From Planoprotostelium fungivorum (Eukaryota > Evosea > Variosea > Cavosteliida > Cavosteliaceae), in the NCBI GenBank assembly GCA_003024175.1, contig MDYQ01000081.1:140866-204865 (forward strand): a stretch of DNA of 64,000 bases, in the 5' to 3' direction. The first letter of the stretch is position 1; each line of letters begins with the position of its first letter. The notes under the pieces are model-generated. The model saw only the letters and a program-made list of their open reading frames with translations. It made no database searches and was not told the DNA's origin. Positions 1 through 10,845 of the stretch are shown piece by piece. A program made the position numbers and the translations under genes.

Positions 1-27
1 GTAACTCTTGTTTCTCTTTCTTCTCAG

Positions 28-1021
28 ACAAATCATCCTACGACAAGAACAAGAATTCTCTCATCATCTGTGATGCCCTCCGTCACTTCAACATCACGGC
101 ATCTCCCAATACTCGTAACGATATTCTTGTCAACGACAGAAAGGTAGGCACACAGATCACTTTTAGAGTCTAAATCTCTCAGATATCAGGGTCCGCCTAT
201 AGATTATCTGGAAAGAGATGCCTGCATCACGGAACTCTTCTGATCTCAACTCATCTGCACAATCTCCAAAAGTATCTCTACGTTGGAAATCCATACATCA
301 AGAGTGCAGGTGATCCTTCATCTCATCAACTCCCGAATCATGTGATGTCTGATGTGATCGATCAGGTGTGGCCAGTGTCAGAAGTCCAGTTCAGAATCTG
401 AGTCATTACGCCCCCATGTTAACGCATGACCTTCTCATGAATGCCATCACGAAGGAGTTCTTTCACCATTACGGCCACCGATGCGGAGTGATATGAGACG
501 TGTCCAATGATGTGATTCGAACATGGACAGGTGGAACTGTTAGACGAAGAAGAGATGAAGAAGATTCCGCAGTTGTCTGAGGCATACGAGGTGAAGCATG
601 TGTCATTGATCGAGACATGATGGACTCAACATGTCGAATAGAACCTGAGAAAATGGGGGTGGCGATTTGGAGAGACACCTTCTTTCGAACACAAGTTACA
701 ATACACTTTCCTCTGGGGCACTGTTGTGAGTTCTCACGTCCATCTTCTCATCCTCCGATCGTCTCGATCTCGTCTTCTCATCCACCATCTCAACTCATTT
801 GTCTTCAGTCCATCCATCTGCATTCAGAGGAGGGAAGGTTTAAGAAGGTGGAAGCATCGAGTGAGCCACCGGAGGTTTTAGAGGGTCTGTCCTCTCTCTT
901 GGAGGGAAAAGCTTACGATCGGCATGGACTGTCGGAGGCGATGGAGATGATGGAAGATCGAGGATCAACAGTGACACAGAGGAGGAGAGAAGTAGAGGAG
1001 TGGCTGGTTCGTGAAATGTGA
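28..1021 (+). CDS. Lipoyltransferase / lipoate-protein ligase A-like, 5' partial
   Basis: A five-exon reading frame can be assembled as 28-143, 183-309, 366-487, 642-725 and 809-1021, with GT-AG introns and matching phases. It runs in from the left edge, so the N-terminus is missing. It contains the family's NDIL-V-N-RKISGSAYR stretch, a HHGTLL segment, a VASVRSPVQNL segment and a WGWRFGETPSF segment near the C-terminal domain, all typical of LIPT1/LplA proteins. These enzymes attach lipoate to E2 and H proteins of mitochondrial dehydrogenases. The last exon encodes a charged accessory tail ending WLVREM. I am confident of the family. Ligase versus transferase cannot be told, and the exact exon 3/4 junction is my inference. 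Confidence 0.75.
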
Positions 1022-1239
1022 AGACGTATCGGAATATATTTAGAGGCGTGTGCCCGTCTTCGTTTCCTGTGATGTGGATCATGGAATCACATGATTGTAT
1101 TCAAAGGACCAGACCTTGTTATAGTGTGAGTGTATGATGTAAAGACCTCTTTGATATTCACTTTTGTGGATCACCTACATGATGCATTCATTACAAGACA
1201 AATAAAGAGATATGAAATAGGATGACTTCATGATCTCCA

Positions 1240-1615
1240 TTATTTATCAGAAGAGATGACGGATGTAACAGCTGATCCGGCCCCAGTGATGGCCTTAATG
1301 ATTGCCCAGTTTCTGATCGTCAAAGCGGAAACATCGTACAGGGCGTATCCTGATCACGTTCAGGTCGAAATTTGCCATGATGTTCAAGTAATCGACTTCA
1401 TTTCGTTCCAACTTACCGAAACTGACTCCAAAGGATCCGGCGGCTCCATAAAAGAAGGGCTTGACGATGTAATCTCTGACTGATCCCAGAAATCTCTTCC
1501 AGGCGGTTGGCTCCGCGACGATTCGAGTATTAGTCGTCTCTTCTATTTCTTCAACTTCTTCGTCGTCATATTCTGTCTCCTCTTCTACTCGTCTGACCCT
1601 TCGCTTGCCAGTCAT
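1240..1615 (-). CDS. Small acidic protein with a C-terminal hydrophobic region, unknown
   Basis: Two exons on the minus strand (1417-1615 and 1240-1349; 67-nt intron starting GTAAG) give a protein of about 102 residues. It starts MTGKRRVRRVEEETEYDDEEVEEIEE, a basic patch followed by an acidic stretch. A Gly/Phe-rich hydrophobic part follows (PFFYGAAGSFGVSFGYALYDV), then a second hydrophobic stretch with IIKAITGAG. The layout would fit a small tail-anchored or outer-membrane protein, but I do not recognise a family. It is head to head with the RING gene starting at 1723, so the 108-bp spacer is probably a shared promoter. Confidence 0.6.
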
Positions 1616-1722
1616 TTTCGTAATCTGATGTGCCCTTGTTCGAAAATGAGAGAAAATAATTCTACAACGCCTCGATTTGGGCATTACGAACAAGGTCGTC
1701 ACACACAAAACATCGTATCGAG

Positions 1723-2990
1723 ATGAGCACATACTGGTGCCATCAATGCCGAAAGACGATAACACCCATCAGTAATAATGGAATGAATACGTGCCCGGAG
1801 TGCCAAGGCGATTTCATTGAGATGATCGAAGATGAGAGAGCCTCCAACCCGACCGATCACCCATCTCAATTTATCATGGCTTCTGAGCCTTCCAACGTCC
1901 CACAGAGTGGTCAGATGCCACGACCAATGTTCTTCCCATTCCCTGGCCCTCAAAGACAACAACCGGTCGAAGGACAACCTCAAGTCCAACAGATCAATTT
2001 CTCACCGTTCCCATTTCTCATGCCTCCCAATGTACAACAAGGAGGAGGTCAACCATCAGCTGGAGGTGTCGAGGGTGTTCAAGTTGTTAATTTAGACACG
2101 TGAGTCAACCGGACTTTGTGCGACACTCTCGTTGTCCTTCATCAATATCACATCATTTTCATCCACCAACACACACAAGAGAGACCTTATTTTTCGAGAT
2201 ATATAATCCTCACTCTAATGACTATCCTCTTACACGATGCAGGATGTTGAATCAGCTCTTTGGAGCTCCACCACCATCAGCTAATGGACAGGGTGGTGGC
2301 CCAAACAATGGAGCCGATCCCCTCCAAAGCTTTCTGCAGAGAGCACTTGGCATCCACGGTAACATCGGCGACTACGCTTTTGGGCCACAATTTGAGCACC
2401 TGATGAACAACTACTTCAACAGCGCAGGGTGAGCCCCTACATTTCTATTTTCGATTTCAAGAGAATGCGATAGAAGATAGAAAATCATCATCGACAATTA
2501 CATAAAAGAAAATAGAGATGAAAAATAGATTGTCCGAAAGAAAATAGAAAGACAGCAATAGAAGAGATGGAAATAGTAAAAAGACGAAGAAAAGATTGCA
2601 CATAAACTGAATGCAAATTAGAGGAAACGGTAATCCACCAGCGTCAGAGAAAGAGATCAACAGCCTCCCCACGGAAACCATTGTACAGCACCACATCGGT
2701 GAGTCTATCTACAACGAGCCAAACCTGACTCGACCAGATACTGCCACGGACTGCAGCATCTGCAAAGAAGAATACACGCTGGGTGAGAACGTGATCAAAC
2801 TACCTTGCAATCACCTCTATCACAAAGACTGCATCGTTCAATGGCTCAAGATGGTGAGTCACCCATCATCCTTCTCATTTCCATCATGATGCTGATCGAT
2901 CGACAGCACAATCAGTGTCCAGTCTGTCGCCACGAACTGCCGACGGACGATGCTCAATACGAAGAGAAGAGAAAGAGTCAGAATCAATAA
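1723..2990 (+). CDS. RING-H2 E3 ubiquitin ligase, RNF126/RNF115-like
   Basis: Four exons: 1723-2099, 2243-2428, 2622-2853 and 2907-2990, with consistent phases. The N-terminus is a zinc ribbon (YWCHQCRK ... NTCPECQGDFIE) of the kind seen at the start of RNF126/RNF115/BCA2. A low-complexity Pro/Gln/Gly linker follows. The C-terminus is a RING-H2 finger: CSIC, then CNHLYHKDC, then CPVC, with the last CxxC supplied by exon 4. A charged tail ends KRKSQNQ. Proteins of this type bind ubiquitin through the ribbon and ubiquitinate cytosolic clients with E2 enzymes. The RING ligands are complete, so the enzyme is probably active. Confidence 0.85.
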
Positions 2991-3119
2991 AGAGACTTGA
3001 TGTCGAACGTGTACTGTTCTTGGTCTTCGTGCTGAATGTCAAAGACATGAAAAGAGGATGAATGACATGGATCGATGATGATGGAGAGAGACGTATAAAG
3101 AAATGTTTCCTATTTATTG

Positions 3120-3866
3120 TTACAGAAGGAGGCCGAGGAGGAAGAGTCCAGCGAAGAGGAACATGGACACGACGTGCTGAGATGCATCTCCCTGGTTGTT
3201 GTTGTTGTTTGCGTTGGGGTTCGAGCCGGCAGTGTAACCAGAGGGACAAGAGTTGGCCCTGCGATAGTTAACATGAGATCATGATCTTCCCATTTTGAAG
3301 ACTCACGCGCAGACTCCGGTAGTATTCTTATTGCACCAGACGCAATTAGAGACGCTCCAGCACGACGCTGACGTTAGAAAGGAAGGACAAGGTTGTGTGC
3401 AGACACTCTCTGGCTGAAACTGAGTGAGGGGACAGCTAGAAGGTGTCATAGTTCCATTGTTGCAATCGTATGAAGAGCATTGAGAGGTTGAAAAGCAGTA
3501 ACCGCAGTGAGGTAGATTGGTACAATCCGAACAGCTGGCCGAGTTCGCCTGACAATTATTGCATGATTCTTTCGTGGTATGCTGATGCGATCGATCAGGA
3601 GAAGAAAGGTACATGAATCGTCTCACAAATTTGGCGGGGGTTCCATCCAATTGAGGAAGACTCGTACAAGGAGTCGGGTCTGAGCTGCTGTTGCAATATG
3701 ATTGAGCACCATTGGGTGCCTCACAGTAGTAACATCCGATCTTGAGGCATGTCCAGCAGTCTCCCTTATCCACGGCGGCACATGATTTGGGAAGAGGCTT
3801 GGTGGAGCACACCTGAGATAAACCTAGAGCCAATACGGAGAGGAAGATGAGGACGGTGCTTCTCAT
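3120..3866 (-). CDS. Secreted Cys-rich surface protein with PSI-like modules
   Basis: Two exons on the minus strand (3307-3866 and 3120-3258) encode about 232 residues. It begins with a clear signal peptide (MRSTVLIFLSVLALGLS). The body is rich in cysteine, with repeated C-x2-C and C-x3-C units such as CWTCLKIGCYYC and CSDCTNLPHCGYC, resembling PSI (plexin-semaphorin-integrin) folds. A short Asn-rich linker follows, then a C-terminal hydrophobic segment (MFLFAGLFLLGLLL) with nothing after it, as in GPI-anchored proteins. I infer a GPI-linked cell-surface protein. Ligand and role are unknown. Confidence 0.75.
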
Positions 3867-3882
3867 CGTGTTGATGCGGAAA

Positions 3883-4215
3883 TGATGCTCTCGGAAAAAG
3901 TCAAATGTGTACCGCGAACAAATTTTGGAGAGGAAAATGTCATCCTACTACAACACTATCCCCGAAATTGTCTATCGATCAAGCCGTACAACGACCGTTT
4001 CTCTCCAAAATCTGCCGACCCCTCTACACAGCCGGAGATACTCCGTGTAATCCGAGTGGGCACTTTTGGCTTGTAATTTGCATACAGGGGGCTCGGCAAC
4101 TATCGGAGAAAAACGGTCAACATGATCATATTGACACTAGACGTAGGTCCGCATTATCATCAATAATTTCGCCTGAAGTAAAATACATTTGTGAAAGCGG
4201 CGCGCTCTACAACAA
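3883..4215. other. Intergenic, no gene seen
   Basis: About 330 bp between the divergent start of the Cys-rich surface gene and tRNA-Ser. Short open frames exist in it, but none has coding character or splice structure that I can support. Confidence 0.5.
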
Positions 4216-4297
4216 GACACCTTGGCCGAGTTGGTTATGGCGGTAGACTAGAAATCTACTTCCTTCGGGAGCACAGGTTCGAGTCCTGTAGGTGTCG
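4216..4297 (+). tRNA. tRNA-Ser(AGA), nuclear copy 1
   Basis: An 82-nt class II tRNA with the anticodon loop CTAGAAA, so anticodon AGA, a seven-base-pair acceptor stem (GACACCT/AGGTGTC), a long variable arm and discriminator G. It is followed directly by a T-run, the usual Pol III terminator. Identical genes lie at 6239-6320 and 12761-12842. Confidence 0.95.
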
Positions 4298-4452
4298 GTT
4301 TTGCTGATTTTAAGTCATCTCTATGACGTCTCCTCTTCTCGTCTCTCCCGCATCACCTCACACGATCGCTCATTCATCGGTGTCCCTGTCTCCTCACACG
4401 AAATGAACATTTCATCACGATTGATTCTAATTTATTACATTCATCCCTATGT

Positions 4453-5750
4453 TCAGAAGAGGAGGGCGAGCACAGCGATCATGAGGCAAGATGCGGCCAA
4501 GGCGGTGGCTGAGCTGGGGTTGGCACCGAGCTGAGGGTCCCAGTAGATCTGCTGGGGCTTCTTGGCATCAAAGTTGAAGACGAGAAGACGGCCGAGACCT
4601 CCTTGCTGTTCCGTCGATCAGCATCATAATCGTTTCCATCACATTAGACTCACAGTCTTGGCATTCCAGCCGAGGCTGACACCGGCGAAGCGGAAGGTAC
4701 CAGATGTCTGGATGTTGAGGATGTTGGAGGTGACGGAAGTGGATCCCTTTGAATTGTCAGAGTTGAGAACATCGGCATGATTGGCCCAGGTGAGTCCAGC
4801 TCCTGCGTTGGTGTCTCCGGTGGCTTGGATTTTGCCGGCACCGCTGATGGTGATGTTGCCGTTCGCAATGTTTCCAGATCTGATGATGTCAGATGGTAAT
4901 GTCTCTGTGATTCGATCTCACAAAGAGGCGCTGGCCTGCTTGACGGAGAAGAGGGCGATGAGTGCCACCTTGGTGTTGGCGTCGGCGTTGTTGGGGTACT
5001 TGGGAGTCAACCACACGTCAATCTTGACGGTGTCTTCCTTGACGTTGGATCCTTGGTTTGAGAGGGGCTTGCCAGAGACAGTGTATCTCATTCCAAACTC
5101 GTTATCGGCGGAGGCAGAAGCGGCGATGCTGACCTGTAGACGTGACTCAGACACGATGTAGAGATGGAACGTCGTTACCCCACTGGCACTAGTGGAGGGA
5201 GTGATGGATGTGGACAGTCCGATGGTGTTGAGAGGAACGACGCTGGTCTCTTCTCCTTGGTCGTAGACGTTGTTACCATTGTTGTCTACGTAGGTGATGT
5301 AAGCGAGAGCGCTGAAAGAGTTGTACACGGCGGTGGCATTGGCGTTGATACCGTTGTTACCTACCCATCATCAGATTTACGCTTCTGCAGTTTGATGATG
5401 GTCTCACCGACGGAGAGCTGAGAGGTGGAGTAGCCCCAGTTGACGAAGGGAAAGGTCTTGAGGAATCCAAGAAGACCGTTTCCGTTGGACTCGAGGGTCA
5501 TGGTGTCAACCTTGGCGTTGGAATTTCCAGAGGAAGAAGAAGTCTCAACGTTGACACCGATGAACGAGGTACCAAAGTCGTTGGATCTTTGAGTCCACGT
5601 TCTCACGTTGTTGGCTGAGTCGCTGACGTACTTGACTGCCTTGGACAGAGCGTCGGTCGAGACGATCACAGATGCAGACGCGCTGACGTCAGCTGCTGCC
5701 GCTGAGAAGAGGAGGACGCAGAGGACCAGAGAGAAGAGAGCTCTTGCCAT
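4453..5750 (-). CDS. Secreted repeat protein with calcium-loop-like motif (paralogue of 10846-12491)
   Basis: Four exons on the minus strand (5408-5750, 4922-5360, 4654-4879, 4453-4605) keep frame across all junctions and give 386 residues. It has a signal peptide (MARALFSLVLCVLLFSAAAA) and a D-x-N-G-N-x-x-x-x-x-E stretch (VDNNGNNVYDQGEE) like an EF-hand or dockerin calcium loop. A beta-rich region follows (YTVSGKPLSNQG, VKEDTVKIDVW), and the C-terminus is hydrophobic and ends LIAVLALLF style, as in GPI-linked proteins. The gene at 10846-12491 has the same order of motifs and shares intron positions, so the two are duplicates. No known family is recognised. A surface or matrix role is an inference from signal peptide plus C-terminal anchor. 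Confidence 0.75.
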
Positions 5751-5759
5751 GATGGTACT

Positions 5760-6238
5760 TGCTCGTGTGCCGAAGCCGAAGATAATGCCAGAGACCTCTG
5801 ATAAATAGAACGAAGACCGCGGACCACGCGGGCGCGACGTCTATCCCCTGTTGAAGGGGGCAGGGGCAGCCCTATCTCACAGATACTCGAATTTCTTCAC
5901 GATTCGGCTGGGCGAGTGACACGAACTGGATGACCGCCCTTCAGAGACGAGCTTCCAGAGTGACAGGGCGGCTCTCTTTGTGCCGAAGTCACAGGCATCA
6001 CTTCTCGGCGTGAGAGTCTCGATGCGCATTTTTGTGCTTTGACTCGGCCGTCTGGCGCACGATATGGAGGATAGGAGGTGACAGTGGAATATAAAATGGA
6101 CACTGACGCCCGAGGTGGAACGCGGGTGTTCCTTCTATAGGAGATATCGCGTCAGAGGCTCTCTAAGATGAGATGTTCGGATATAAGGTGTGTGAACTCA
6201 AGAGTAAAAGCGTAAATCCGACGTCGGGTTGCAAAAAC
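5760..6238. other. Intergenic, no gene seen
   Basis: About 480 bp upstream of the secreted-protein gene. Near 5845-5870 a short GC hairpin (CCCCTG/CAGGGG) is visible. Otherwise I see no gene. Confidence 0.4.
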
Positions 6239-6320
6239 CGACACCTACAGGACTCGAACCTGTGCTCCCGAAGGAAGTAGATTTCTAGTCTACCGCCATA
6301 ACCAACTCGGCCAAGGTGTC
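6239..6320 (-). tRNA. tRNA-Ser(AGA), nuclear copy 2
   Basis: Exact reverse complement of the 82-nt tRNA at 4216-4297, with the same AGA anticodon and long variable arm. On its own strand it is followed by a run of T, a Pol III terminator. Confidence 0.95.
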
Positions 6321-6614
6321 TTGTTGTGCATCGCACCAGGTGATGTCGTAATATATATGATCGCCACTAGTTCGAAGTCTCTTGAGAAGTAGAAGAGGTC
6401 TGATAAGAAGTGTATGGATTGCTCTGCAATTACTGGTGTATCAATGCACTGGACGATGTTACGATATTACCCAGGTGACAGTCACTAACACAAGCAGATT
6501 CATTTGTCTCGGGCTGGTCACGTGATACTTCGGACCTCCCCGAAACTCGGCAGCGTTATCAGCTAGAGCTGCATCATTTATAAGACAAACCTTACCTCAC
6601 ACCTTCGATTCAAC

Positions 6615-7067
6615 ATGGGCGCTAAAGTTTTCAAGGTGCACCTCATTTGCTTCATCATGCAATGCTGACGTCAGTACAGGCTAACGGATTCTTCCTCGCA
6701 GCTGAGGAGGGAGAGCTCGTGGGTTCCACTGAGAAGAGCCACAAGACTTCTTTCCACATCGATCAGCATGACGGAGGAAAGAAGGTCTCTCTCAAGACTC
6801 ACAATGGACACTACGTCGCCGTCAACAACCAGCGCCAGATTTACATCTCTCACACGCACGAAATAGATGAAGCCAAGTTCTTCCTGGGTGAGTCACAACA
6901 GATGACCATGCATGCTGGAGTTCTGATGGATCGTAGAACAACACCCTGGAGAGAAGGTCGCTTTGGCTGCACACCATGGAGGATACCTTGGCATCGATCA
7001 CGAGGGAAGAGTTGGCATCTCTCACAATTTGGGCCAGTCTGAGCTCTTCGAGGAGCACAAGGCTTAA
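6615..7067 (+). CDS. Hisactophilin-like actin-binding beta-trefoil protein
   Basis: Three exons (6615-6635, 6680-6887, 6937-7067) give exactly 119 residues, close to the 118 of Dictyostelium hisactophilin. The first exon encodes only MGAKVFK. Gly2 directly after Met matches the N-myristoylation site of that family (MGNxAFK). The body shows the trefoil repeat: HIDQHDGGKKVSLKTHNGHYVAV, then EQHPGEKVALAAHHGGYLGID, with many His residues. Hisactophilins bind F-actin at the membrane in a pH-dependent way through surface histidines. Fewer His are present here than in Dictyostelium, so pH sensing may be weaker; that is inference. Confidence 0.85.
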
Positions 7068-7266
7068 CATGTAGAATACAACATCTTGTATTCTGTCTCT
7101 CTTCATCACGTGATCGCGACGGTGATTCATTTTGAGATGTGATTCAAGTAGTCTATCTATCTTTTATCTATCTCTACTATGGTCATCTGCATCGATGACG
7201 AGCGGTTCTATCACGGAGCGTGAACTCGTGTCTATCTTCTGTGCCTCCCTCTATACTATCTACACA

Positions 7267-9842
7267 TCATCTGATCGCGACACGCGGAGCTCTTCGGACC
7301 AGACAAGCCAATATCTCCTTCACTCTTCCGCTCTGATAAAAGTGGCTGTTGGAATAATTACAGTAGCTGTTCCAGAGTCCAGACAGAGAGGTTGAGTAGT
7401 CCGGCGGCGGCTGCATCTGTCCTCCATCTGCGATGAGCACGATGACGTCATCGACGAGATCGATTCGAGAGAGTTGGTCGATGGACATGGAGTGGCAGAC
7501 TTCTCTCGTGATGGGGTCCAATCGTCTGACGTGTGTCGGTGTGACCTAAGAGGATGAGTCGCTGCGTGTCGGTGTCGTTGTCACCTGCAAGATTCTCTCT
7601 TGCTGTTTCCAGTACCAATTCGTTCTCTTCACGAGGAATTCTTCAACATCCTCTTCATCCTGATCCAATGTCAGTCGTCACGCGAGAGCGTCAGGCACCT
7701 GATCGACCTGCTGCCTCGTTGTAGAATAACCCAGGTAGGTAGAGACTGTGGTCAGAGTGGAAGAGAGTGAGCTCATCTTGGACGTCACCACTTCTGCCGC
7801 CTTTCCCACCAGTTCTCCATACGCGGTATTCTGTGACGTCATCAGGGTCGCATTCGAATGAAACTCACCTGGAAGCCAGAGTACATGTCCACAATGGTCT
7901 CGAAATGGACCGCGGAGGATTCACCGTCGCAGAACAAATCGTCACCGCACAAGTCCATCATTTCCTGCTGGCTCAGTTGTAGATCGACGGTTTTGGGACC
8001 TCCCCCCTATGGCGTTGAGAGACATCATCACGATGCGATCTCACCCCAAATTTCTCCTTGTCGACAAAACGGTCGTCGACAGCCATGAAAAGCCAGGCCA
8101 CGTAGTTTTCCCGCCCGATGAATTCCCCACGGGTGGGTCTGCTCGCGAGGCCGGGGAAACAGTTGGAGTCCGTGAGGAATTGGTCCATGTGCTCTAAGAG
8201 GTAAGAAGAGCAGAAGCGGTTGATGTATCTTGCCCCCTTCCTGTGTGCTAATTCGAAGATGTCTTTCATCTCTTTGAATTTGCCGCCGTCGTGGTGGCGA
8301 GAGACCGTCTCAGTTAAACTCTTGACGAGTTTCTTCTGGCTTTCGCGTTGTAGATCGCGCATTTCGTATTTGATGGAAGCACGCCACAGCTCTAAGAGGT
8401 GGGAGACGGAGGAGATGTTGATCTCGTTGCTATACATCCTGTGGAGTGTGAATAAAATACAATCAATCGTCTTCTCTCGTCGGGGAAAAAGTGAGATGGA
8501 TTTTAAATGATTTTAAAGTTTCTCACCATTCGATGAGACTGTAAAAGACTCTGAATTCGACTTGGTTGATCTTCACCTTCTTCACTTTCGTCTGGTGTTC
8601 CTACTATCATGAACATCCGAACGAAATTCCATCTCACCTTGTCTGCTTCGTCCCTCTTCTTCTGCAACAAGAGGTGATATAGACTCTCCGATCTCCTCTG
8701 GATGACCTCCGAGTGAGCCCATAGAGTCTTGCTTCCGATGATGAACATGACATCACTCGATGTCTCGTCGTTAAACATCTTGCGGTCTAGGAATTGACTA
8801 CCGTAGCCAGACGCTCCCAGCTGTGCGTTGTACATGGTCGAAGCGGCCAGTGGAGGTAAGTCAAACTCCTGAGAGGGAGGCAGGTGGGCTCCTTTGGTCA
8901 CGAGATACGTCACGAGGAATGAACTGTGCCTCCTCTCCACAGAGAGTGACAGAGGAGTTCGACCGTAGGCATCGGTGGAGTTCAGCTGCATCTCATTTTC
9001 AATCGTCCATCTTCTTCGATGAAGAGACTCACAACATCTTGGGTGTGGATTCTTCGGAGGGGGTTAAGATGACCCAGGTAGCCGCCGAGATTGACCGCGA
9101 ATCGAGTGAGCGTGATTGCGGTTCTGATCTTTCCATTGAAGCATGCGATGTGGAGAGGCGTGTAGCCCATGGTCGACTCTTGCATCGTGAGGAGAGACTC
9201 CAAGCGAGTCGAGGGATAGAAGTAAGATGCAGAGTACGTGCGAATGTATTCGAATGAAGATAGGGAGAGGCTGGAAGAAGATGAGGAGGAAATTGAGCGA
9301 GATGAATCGTCTCACTCGTCTTCGGCATCGGATAGAGATGGATTGTAATCTTCCAAGATCGATTCGGATGGGTTGTGTGATGCTCCGTTTTCGTCTGAGA
9401 TGAATGAGTGACTCGTAACTCTTCGAGTGTTGAGATGGTGGATGATGTCTATTCACCTTGTTTGAGGAGGTAGTTGATGCTCAATATGGCCTCCCAGTTG
9501 TCTGATTGAGCTAATATGTGAAGGAAAGTCTCTCCCTTCTTGTTGGCTGCATCGAGAGGTGCACCTTTTTGGATGAGAAACTGCAAGGCATCGGCACTCG
9601 AGTTTACAGCGGCATGGTGAAGTAGCGACCAACCGTCTACGTCTTTACGATATAGAACATCGGGCTGAGCATCGTGTCAAAAGATGGATCGCTATCGATT
9701 GAGAGGATGCAATATCATTCTTCACCTGACTATTACACATTTCACGAAGGTCGTGAACGTTTCCTCTCGCGGCTGCTTCGAAGAAAAACTCTGTGGCTGC
9801 ATCCAGCCGTGAGCTCATCATTTTGGCAGAGAAGAAGAGCAC
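7267..9842 (-). CDS. Ankyrin-repeat / BTB-BACK domain protein, multi-exon
   Basis: A multi-exon gene on the minus strand. The N-terminal exons encode ankyrin repeats (GNVHDLREM; DGWSLLHHAAVNSSADAL; GETFLHILAQSDNWEAI; GYTPLHIACFNGK; DAYGRTPLSLSVERRHSSF). Next comes a BTB domain (SSDVMFIIGSKTLWAHSEVIQRRSE ... LLLQKK), then a BACK-like helical region (NISSVSHLLELWRASIKYEM ... ARYINRFCSSYLLEHMDQFL). Exons at about 7267-7985 add a C-terminal part with a tryptophan-rich stretch (RTNWYWKQQERILQVTPTHVRRLDP) that resembles a PH-like strand pattern. I chained it to the same gene because splice phases fit; it could be a separate gene. BTB proteins of this kind commonly serve as Cullin-3 adaptors. Individual exon ends are approximate. 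Start may be 9842 or the MMSS methionine about 20 bases in. Confidence 0.65.
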
Positions 9843-10109
9843 AGCTCAGACGTTGTGTGATGACAGAAGAGAGGGGTGTAAACTGGACGTCTTTGTGATG
9901 TTTGTGATGTGAGATTCAATGAATCGGTTGGCCAAACTTTTAAGAGGAAATTTCGGAAAACAAGAGACCCAGCTCCCATTGAATGGACCACGGTCTTCCG
10001 CTCTATGTGTCCGCTGAAGAGGGTGGCGGACAAGAAGAGCGAGCATGTACACAGAAAGGGGTGAGGGGGGTGTGCATGTGGGGGACTAAATATTTGTGAC
10101 AGGGTCACT
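9843..10109. other. Intergenic, probable promoter region
   Basis: About 270 bp between the divergent ankyrin-BTB gene and the next + strand gene. No further gene is seen. Confidence 0.35.
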
Positions 10110-10681
10110 CATCGTCGCACGTATCGTGGACATCAGCTTCAGAAACTTCGAAGAAAGTTCGTCGAAATTGTGTGTCACGTTACTGCAGGAGGTACTCAGA
10201 CCCATCTTGATCTGGTCAGGTGAGGATAAATGGCGAGTTGTAGATGAATGATGGTAAGGGGTCGTAATCTGCAGAGCGTCTCTTCTCTCTCACTCACAAT
10301 ATCCCCTCCCCCCGCAGGTGATCTCATCCATCTACAACCTACCACTGACCCATTCAGACACGAGACATCACCTGACAGAGATTCCATCAAAACGCTTCAA
10401 CGACCAAGATGAAGCCGTGAGGATCTCGGCCGTCCATTTGTTAGCCCCTCTGGACACCCACAGCCCCCACGGTGAATCTACAACTGTGTGGATCGCTGGT
10501 AATGCGCTTGGACGATACCCGTGGCAGTGTGCAGAAGGCCGTTACCACGTCTTGAGCGAGGTGCGTTGTAGATGGATGATTCTTCTGGGATTTTGACGGA
10601 GCGTTGTAGATGATGGCGGAGGGAAGAGTGAGGGAGGCAGTCAGGAGTGATCTGGAAGATGCGATGAAAAGTCAACGGTAG
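10110..10681 (+). CDS. Probable HEAT-repeat protein, short or partial model
   Basis: Coding-like exons on the + strand are suggested by a stretch ending IWSG near 10200. A HEAT-like helix pair follows (NDQDEAVRISAVHLLAPL) with ALGRYPWQCAEGRYHVLSE, and after an intron near 10562-10608 the ending is EGRVREAVRSDLEDAMKSQR before a TAG at 10679-10681. The D-x-E-x-VR-x-x-A pattern is characteristic of HEAT repeats. I could not fix the start codon or the first splice site with confidence, and the whole model is tentative. Confidence 0.35.
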
Positions 10682-10845
10682 AGCCTCCTTCAACGGAAAT
10701 CTCGGTCGTTACGTAGAGCCACTGTTGAAGAAGACACAAGAGAAATAAAAAGGAAGAGACGAAGAGATGATCTGTGCTGATGATGATGATGTTGATAGAG
10801 AATGTCTCTGACGTTCTCGTCTACTTTTATATCACAGCCAAGTCT

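Noticed and set aside
5134-5160. A 21-nt intron in the secreted gene at 4453-5750
   Set aside because: GT...AG borders can be drawn, but 21 nt is too short to splice, and the frame stays open without it.
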